The notes beneath the pieces were generated by a model. It was not told the origin of the DNA. It saw only the letters and a program-made list of their open reading frames with translations, and did no database searches. Made by a program: the position numbers and the translations under genes. Positions 57,273-64,000 of a DNA stretch of 64,000 nt are shown one piece after another. This DNA is from Oscheius sp. JU75 (lineage: Eukaryota; Nematoda; Chromadorea; Rhabditida; Rhabditidae). Location: assembly GCA_037178855.1 (NCBI GenBank), contig JASJZC010000001.1:4216001-4280000 (forward strand), in the 5' to 3' direction. Numbering within the stretch: position 1 is the first letter of the stretch; every line of letters starts with the position of its first letter.

Positions 57273-58032
57273 TTATTGTTTCTTGTCGATGGCAGTGGCC
57301 ACAACCCCGTTGCAGGAGATTGTAGAGTGGATCTCATCGCCGACTCGCGTACGAACGATCAGACTATCTTTCTCTCCGCTCTAAAATAGTTTTTCTTATA
57401 GTTTATTTGACTCTGTTCACTGCGGGAGCATGGGGTTCTCATCCAAGCTTTGGATCGAGATAGCTCGAAAACGGCGTGCCTCGCTAACTACCAATCGGTT
57501 CCAAAACGAACTGTGGACTGTAAACTCACCTTGATGGCCTTCTGCCTGTGAACAAGTTTGCCATCCTCGATGGTGATGGTACTCATGACGTGACGACCAT
57601 CTGGAGTCGTCTCTTCACTCTCCTCTCCCACTTTGAATCGCCAGGTTCCGTTCTGAAAATAAGTTTTGGGAATTGTATATCGAGCAGATGAGAAAGTTGG
57701 AACAGTGCTTAGTTCGAAAGTAAGATTCGAAGAACTGCGAATTCTAAGAGTGCTGGCTCTTTCAAAGGATAGACATATGATCCGCAACCGTGATTCTAAA
57801 AATAAACACACTTTGACAGTAGAATAGAAGTAGAAGGTCCAGGTTCCATCTCCCTGGAAAACACTCATCAGAAACGACACAGACTGAAGGAACTCACGTT
57901 GTTCTTGAACTCGATCGAGGCATTGGCAGCCCCAGCAACTTTCCTTAGCAGATAGTTCACTCCAACCTCCTTGAGGTAGTCGTCAAACTTCTCGCTCTTA
58001 ATTTGCTTGAAGATGCCTTCGAAGTTTTCCAT
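57273..58032 (-). CDS. Fatty-acid-binding protein (cytosolic type)
   Basis: Intracellular lipid-binding protein of the FABP family. MENFEGIFKQIKSEKFDDYL (the helix-turn-helix start) then KEVGVNYLLRKVAGAANASI, GDGTWTFYFYSTVK, NGTWRFKVGEESEETTPDGR, HVMSTITIEDGKLVHRQKAI, DSLIVRTRVGDEIHSTISCN, GVVATAIDKKQ (TAA 57273-57275). About 134 residues, as expected for a beta-barrel FABP. There is no signal peptide, so it resembles C. elegans LBP-5 to LBP-9 rather than the secreted LBP-1 to LBP-4. Four exons with 45-180-nt introns. Three TGATAA elements lie within 220 bp upstream of the start. Confidence 0.87.
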
Positions 58033-58097
58033 ATTCCTAGAAAATAAGGTAGCTGCTGGGCCGAAAAGACACAAGGAGCAGAGACGGAGAGCCCTCT

Positions 58098-58248
58098 TTA
58101 TCAGAAATCGGAGGTGATAAGACGCGTGGCTCGCAACACTCAAAGAAAGGAGAGACTGTTTTTGGTAAGATGTTTGCGTTGGTAGCTGCTGGAACGGGTC
58201 GATGATTCGATGAGAATGACAGATGGGTAGAGTCTAGGTATCTTATCA
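58098..58248. promoter_or_regulatory. TGATAA (GATA factor) site cluster
   Basis: TTATCA at 58098-58103, TGATAA at 58115-58120 and TTATCA at 58243-58248 lie 66-216 bp upstream of the FABP start codon. TGATAA is the core bound by the intestinal GATA factors ELT-2/ELT-7 in C. elegans, and FABP genes are often gut-expressed. The sites are seen; the regulatory use is inference. Confidence 0.45.
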
Positions 58249-58577
58249 GGCTGGTCGATGATCGGAAAAGGCAAACTATAGGTGGGAACTTTGCTCTTTA
58301 AGGGGGACTTTGAGGGATCCTGCAGGAACGTCATACTGGGAATGACACTTTTGGAGACAAAGTCTACATCCAACAGCAGCTATTCGAGCAACCTTTTTCC
58401 TCCCTTCTTTTTAGCAGAGAACTAAAGAAGAGGCCCTTATAGCCCCTCACTCTCATTCTCATTGCGATTACCCTCAACGTAGAATCTCTTCTGACCAATG
58501 GCATGTCCGGTGGACCTGCGAGTCGCACCGAGTGGTGACCTAGTCGCTATCATAAAAGTGTCCATAATTAGCGTTTA

Positions 58578-60204
58578 TTACAAGAAACTACTGTCGGACA
58601 GATGCGACTGATCGGAGCCGTAGAAACTCGCATCGGTATAATGGGAGTGAAGGGATTTGTCGAACTCGTCGTCCGTGTCGTAGCCTTCGAACGTCTGAAA
58701 TTGATTTCAAGTACCTGGCTGAAGTTCGCTGCTATTTTCGCATTGTGGCTGGTTAGAGCTCCCAGTACAGAAAATACCCTGGTGGGCAAACTGACCTCAT
58801 GTCTTCCATTCTTCTGATTTTTCTTGGCCGACTCCAAAATATCATATAAAGCCGATCTCTCCTCTCTGCTTTTTGCCCGCACATATGTATCCCCATTGTA
58901 GATCGTTAAGACTGATTTCGTCTCAAAGTTGGTGATGAGATTGATTTGAAAGTGAATCTTGATCTTGTTGACAATGTGGACCCGTTTCAGCTTCGTATCA
59001 GGCTTTCCTAACTTCTGGAATCGAGCTTTTGAATAAGGAGCTATTGTTCCGTACCTCAGCAATAGCCTTGGCATCTCCTTCTGCATACTCGGAAGTGACT
59101 TTGAGGTATTGCACATTCGGGTTGCAGCAGAGAAGGTCAACATTGCCGTCAGTTTCCAGCACGATCTCTTCAATGGTCTGAATATTGTTGATTATTTTCC
59201 AATGCTGATATGAATGGGTCTCAAAATGATGAAAGCTCGAGTGTTACGAACTCCTCAAATAAGTGGACATACGTAAGAAGATAACTTCTTATAAAGTTTG
59301 AAAAGTATAGAAATCACCCCAAAGACAGAACTGCTCAGTATGTCCCTCCGTGGGGCGTAAACCCATTTGACCGTGACAATCGAAGGTTTCAGTATTTCTA
59401 CAAGAGCCGCCAATGCGTCCTCAGTCTCAACTTCGCACTCCAGCTCGCGACAGGTCACTCGGCCATAGAACGTCTGTAGAGTCTCTCCGATGAACGGTGA
59501 GAAGAGATACGAGGCGGTCTAGAAGAGAGCTTGTTTGAAAGAGAGTCTGTACTTACAACACTGATGCACATAGCCTTCACCCGACAGAGATCATCCGTTT
59601 CGAAGTTATCGGGCAAACTGTGGTGATTCAATTTGTTGCTGACGACGTGGACACACTGCTTCCAGTCTCTTTCGCCCTGAAGGAATAGATGCTTTAAGAC
59701 GCTGCTCACCAACTGTCTACATTTGCTGGAACAGCAAATTGAAGCATCAGAATTGCGCCATTTTTGTTCCCATTTTCAATACGTTTTGGTATCGTTTTAA
59801 AACTATTGTCAAGAGAAATTGAATGAGACCATTTTCGTGACGAGTGCATGCGCTCTGAGAAAAATAGATTTTTGGTGCGGCGCGCTTTTTTGAAAAGACA
59901 CGAGCTGTCTTCTTCCAGTTCTCGATGCAGAATCGAGTATGAAACTGAATGTTCGGATTCCAGCATAGAAAAGAACCAACCTCGTCGCAACTCAGCTCAA
60001 TCCTATCGACGGGAATCATCTTTCTGAATTTCTCCTTCTTCTTCTCGATATGACTGTTGAAATGTTTACAGGTTCTTCTCATACGGAAGAAGGCGGTCGT
60101 TCGCATCTAAAACATAACGAGTTTAAGGATAGTGTTTCTTTTACCTTGCTAATCACGAAGTCAGTTAACTGCGATGGGATGGAGACGAGACCGGGAAAGG
60201 ACAT
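58578..60204 (-). CDS. F-box protein with DUF38/FTH-like region
   Basis: Nematode F-box protein, probably a substrate adaptor for SCF ubiquitin ligases. MSFPGLVSIPSQLTDFVISK plus MRTTAFFRMRRTCKHFNSHI is an F-box (P-x-x-L...V-x-S-K-M...R-x-x-C-K). Downstream exons contain FLQGERDWKQCVHVVSNKLN, YGRVTCRELECEVETEDALA, ILKPSIVTVKWVYAPRRDIL, and NPNVQYLKVTSEYAEGDAKA, the repeating NPxVxxL/Cys style of DUF38 (FTH) regions. The tail is acidic and Tyr/Asp-rich (FEGYDTDDEFDKSLHSHYTD; stop TAA 58578-58580). The exon structure in the centre (59.7-60.0 kb) is less certain; an extra open stretch there may be intronic. Confidence 0.65.
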
Positions 60205-60691
60205 GTTGACACGGCCGATGGGTTAAAAAAGAGTGCGAGAAGAGAGGGCATGGTGAGTGACCACGCCCTTTGAGAGACCTCAGGATACGGTACCTCTGGT
60301 AATAAAGAGAGATGGCACTCACTGAGAGGCTGGTCTAGTACGAGATGGGTGCAAGGTGGGAATGCTATTCGGACATGTAGAAAGTTCTTTTTTCGAGGTG
60401 GCTTTGAATTGACATGACTAATCTTTTTGTATGCAAGCTATTGAAACCTGTGGGAGAAAGGCAACTATTTCCTGTAAGTACAAGATCGATTCCCGTCAAA
60501 CGAAACACTCTTATACTGCTGTTACAGGAGAAAAAAAAACTTGTTATTTGAAGTTTTAAAAACTTTCTGTATTCAGCGACACTTAAACTCTACTCTGAAA
60601 GTCGTGTGGAACGGCAAATGAGCGAGAGATTGTTGCAAGTTTATTACTAGCAATGCAGATAACGATGACAAAGGGGGCAGTTTGTGCGAGT
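60205..60691. other. Intergenic, about 490 bp
   Basis: Between the F-box start and the unc-87 stop, both minus strand. No gene seen; presumably F-box promoter plus the unc-87 3' UTR. Confidence 0.4.
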
Positions 60692-63600
60692 TTACAGACG
60701 GTCCAGGCTGACTTCGGCTTCTTCCGGGTACTCGAGTTCCCAGATTCTTTTCAAGTGTTTGCCACGCACGTCTCTTGGGGCTCCGAAAGATGTCATTTGC
60801 TGAAAAATCAGATTTCAAACAGCCAATCTCGAGTCAGACCTTCTGCGAATCTCCCTTGTTCCATCCGGCCTGGGAAGGAATGATGGTCTCGGAGATCTTC
60901 ATGGCCTCATACGGCAGCTCTCCTCCTTCAGCCTCGTAGGTCGTGTTACGGCAGGTACCGAAGCCGATCATTCCCTGCTGGGAGGCGAATCTGTTCGTAC
61001 CAGACTGCAGACGGACCATGCCCTGGGACTTGCGGTTCTGCCAGCTGAAAGAATCATGTTGCTTCAGAAAGAACCCCAGTTACTGTACCTGATGGATGGG
61101 TCGAGAACCTCCCAACGTGGCTGTCCGAAGCCAGTCATTCCCTTCTGCGAAGCATACTTGTTCGAACCCATCTGCGACGGGATCGTGGTCTGATCGATGG
61201 AGGCTTCGTGGTTGTAGTCGGGATGGTTGGTGTCGACCATCTTGGTCGTCTCACGACGAGCAGTACCGAAACCGGTCATTCCCTAAGAATTCTATTCACA
61301 GTCCAAAATAGGAGACTGACCTTCTGGGAAGCGAACTTGTTGGTTCCGGACTGAAGAGGAATCTCGCTCTGGTCGGGCTTCTCACTGTCGTACTCGGGGT
61401 GCTTCGAGTCGAGCATCTTAGTGCATTCTGAGAAGGTAATTGATCAATATCTGGTATCCTCTGTATCGATTCAAAAAGCGGCAATGAATTATTTGGGTTA
61501 GGCACGTAGCCTCTGTTATGCTGTCCAGTACGTTTTTCTTGCTTCTATGTCCAAGTGTCATTTTAAGCTAACGTACCTCTACGAGCAGTTCCGAACATGG
61601 TCATTCCCTTCTGAGAGTCATACTTGTTGGTACCGGCCTGGAGACGGACAATACCCTCAGACATACGGATCTTCTCTTCCGGCAGTTCCTAAACTCGCTC
61701 GTTGATTGTTGTCCGAAGTTCGAAAACTCACGGGAAGTCCAGCGGGGTTCTGGTTGACCTTAGCTCCTTCTCTGCAGACATCACGTCCCGATCCGAAGTT
61801 GGTCATTCCGCGTTGGGAGGCGAACTTGTTGGTACCGGACTGGAGACGGACTTCTCCGTGAGTACGCTGGGCGACATCATCGGGGATCTCCTGAATTCAT
61901 ATGGGTCATACTAAACCTTCAGATAAGTTTCAATAAACCCACTAGCTACTTTGCCTATTTTAACTGTCACTAGGCGATCAGACATTTTCAAACTCGTGTT
62001 TTCTGTATCCAATTAAGTGGCATTGACTAACTTTTGAACTTCACACCTAGTTCAGTTACATTTTAAGTACGGTACTGTAACTGATCTAACAGCGTCAAAC
62101 TAGGATTCCGCCCTGGAATTTTGTTTGTTATTCTGGAACTGCGGATCGCGCAACTATTTTTTAGCTAATGCCATGAACTGTGAGAGATGATCAGCCTTTT
62201 CCTTCCCTCTAATCGATCTAATCCCCGAAGTCGGAAGCGCTTTTTGATGCGTTTCCCCACTGTTTTCCTAGAGGATTACTACTCCCACATGAACAAGCAC
62301 GAACCTGAAGATTCTCGGACTTGACTCGGGTGGCGGTGTTTCTTGGTGTACCGAAGTTGGTCATGAGCTTCTGGGAGTCTCCCTTGTTCCATCCGGCCTG
62401 CGAGGGAATGATTCCGTCAGTCTGGCGCAGCTGGGCCAGGGTCCATCTTCCGACACGCTTTGTGGTGCCGGTTCCGACCACCTTGGTCTCCATGGTGGCA
62501 TTCGGCTGTTCTAAAAGGGCGGTTTCTCAACGGTTTGACTGGACATACATCTAACATTTACGCGACGCGTTCACAAAAAAGATTGAAGAAAGTTTTGGCA
62601 TTATCAGGATTAGAACTTCAGACCCTGTGCTTAGTAGTCGACGCTCTTACCGTATATAGTCTATTTCTAACGAAGAGCGGGAGCGGGTGCCTCGTTTTTC
62701 AAGTTTAGAGCTTTTTCAATGTTTTTTGGCCCAGTTCTTCCGTCAAACTTGACTAAAATTGCAAAAAGCAAAAACCTTTTTGTTCTTCGCGCCAATTGCG
62801 TTTGATTAGATTGACACGAAAGCGCTAAATCTTTTAACATGCCACTCTTCGTTGGACTACAAGAAAGTCGCGCTTCTCGTACGGTAATGTGGATAAATGG
62901 AATGACAAGATGCCCTCGTCCCAAAGCCAAAACGAACCAAGCTCATCCTCTTCGTAGTAGTACTGCGGTCTACTGACAATCGGGACAAGTGGTACCGGCT
63001 CCGGCTCAGCCCTTCTCATGGGAGCCTCCTTCTTCGTGATTTCCGGATAGTTTCCAAATCCCCAGGGGGACAGAGGGGCCGCGACAAATTGGGAATAGTT
63101 CGAAGGGCGGAGATTTTTTTCCGACACAACGTCCGGATTCCGGTCTGCTAGAGCTGCTGGCTCGTAGCGTGGACTGACGGGAGCTGCAACAAAGTTGGCG
63201 TAGTTGGCAGGCGTCTGGTCACGCTCAGAGACGATTTCCGTCGAAGAAGGTTGAAGAGTTGTTGGCTGAGAAGGGTAGGGTGAGATGGGAGCTGCCACAA
63301 AGTCGGCGTAGCCACCAGGAATAGGGACCTAATAACAAGTTTCTAGAGACCAAGAATATATTTTTTAGTTTTAACATGTTTTGCAAAGTTGTCATGTATA
63401 GCAAGAACTACAACTCGGCAGAACATATAAAAGTTCAAAAATGCCCTCTTGGTTCAGAAAAACGTGGCAAGGAGTGTCTGCCTACCGAGTGCTGCTGCTC
63501 GTTCGAGCTAGGTCTAAAAGTGTCGCTGGGGAATCGAGGGACCAGAGAAGACTTGGCCGTGGAAGACGGCGTCACAACGACCGGGATCTCTCGAGCTCTG

Positions 63601-63761
63601 GTCCGCTGTCGTTCGACGGCGTCCTCTTGGCGTGGACTCAGCGGCATGTTGAGCTGTTTGGAGAAGGCTGTCGGATAGTAGTAGCTTGGAAAGGTCCCAG
63701 CTATGACCTTGTGCTGTTGCTGAGAGACGAAAGAGGAAGAACTGTAGTTGGAGGAGATCAT
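60692..63761 (-). CDS. unc-87: UNC-87 calponin-like repeat protein
   Basis: Actin-bundling muscle protein with seven calponin-like (CLIK) repeats. Start MISSNYSSSSFVSQQQHKVI at 63761. The N-terminal Pro-rich half has three FVAAPxSP repeats (63.3-63.0 kb). The seven repeats in order: IPSQAGWNKGDSQKLMTNFG; VRLQSGTNKFASQRGMTNFG; VRLQAGTNKYDSQKGMTMFG; IPLQSGTNKFASQKGMTGFG; IPSQMGSNKYASQKGMTGFG; VRLQSGTNRFASQQGMIGFG; IPSQAGWNKGDSQKQMTSFG. The end is DVRGKHLKRIWELEYPEEAE plus VSLDRL (TAA 60692-60694). The ORF is open for about 60 codons further upstream of 63761, so a longer N-terminus or alternative first exon is possible. Introns of about 320 and 400 nt separate the N-terminal part and repeats 1 and 2. 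Confidence 0.93.
62595..62660 (-). repeat. tRNA-like sequence in unc-87 intron
   Basis: Minus strand: acggtaagagcgtcgactac followed 20 bases later by gaagttctaatcctg, similar to an A box/D arm and B box. The arms are degenerate. Fourth intronic tRNA-like sequence of the window. Confidence 0.35.
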
Positions 63762-64000
63762 CGTAGCACGCGAACGAGCGACAGGAAGACAGGCCTTGTC
63801 AACTGCTGGTGGGGCCAGTCTGTTTGCTCGCCAGGGTCGAGTAGCGCCCCGTTCCGGACGGATCAAGCCGCATCGCGTGCGTCTCCCAATCTGTCCAATC
63901 CAATCCGAAAAGACTTCCTTCTTCCTTTTTCTCACTTTTCCTCCATTCAAGCGTACATCATGTAAACGTTCCTTTGCCCTCTATCAACTGCAAACCCCGT

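Overview
This is a stretch of nuclear DNA from a nematode, most likely a rhabditid (Caenorhabditis-like). Evidence: genes are on both strands and broken by very short introns (mostly 39-60 nt, gt...ttttcag); many start codons sit directly after a splice acceptor with no coding exon upstream, as expected for spliced-leader trans-splicing; there are nematode chemoreceptor families (Srt- and Srv/Srg-like 7TM proteins), a seven-repeat UNC-87 and an STI1 that lacks TPR1. There is no operonic bacterial structure, no rRNA and no CRISPR.

Left third (1-22,500) is accessory in character. It holds an unrecognised minus-strand gene at the edge, a small bZIP-like gene, an Srt chemoreceptor, two related secreted tandem-CUB-like genes (8.9 kb and 14.8 kb), an acidic coiled-coil tail-anchored protein, an Srv/Srg chemoreceptor, a two-LIM protein and a broken aminopeptidase fragment. 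Two gene-poor stretches of about 5 kb (3.4-8.9 kb, 9.8-14.8 kb) carry inverted repeats, short tandem repeats and a dispersed element.

Middle (22,500-34,000) is compact housekeeping sequence: AGXT2-type aminotransferase, ASNSD1, STI1/HOP, Tctex-type dynein light chain, a chromodomain protein, QTRT2, COA8 and a second two-LIM protein. Many neighbours are convergent or divergent with gaps of 15-600 bp.

Right half (34,000-64,000): DnaJ type I with CaaX box, TMEM107, RPS26, a GPR158/179-like class C GPCR, zeta-crystallin-like quinone oxidoreductase, UEV-1, a BRWD/PHIP WD40-bromodomain protein, HINFP zinc-finger protein, mitochondrial mS27, BORCS8, a cytosolic fatty-acid-binding protein, an F-box/DUF38-like protein and UNC-87. 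Several of these (dnj-12, rps-26, the class C GPCR, quinone oxidoreductase, uev-1, hinf-1) are, as I recall, neighbours on C. elegans cosmid F39B2 (chromosome I), so this looks like conserved microsynteny.

Repeats are modest: a pogo-like MITE, a dispersed ~150-200 bp element (three copies, two intronic), tRNA-like B-box sequences in four introns and several palindromes. Exon boundaries were read by eye from frame, GT/AG sites and family alignment from memory. Gene spans run from start codon to stop codon and include introns; UTRs were not determined.
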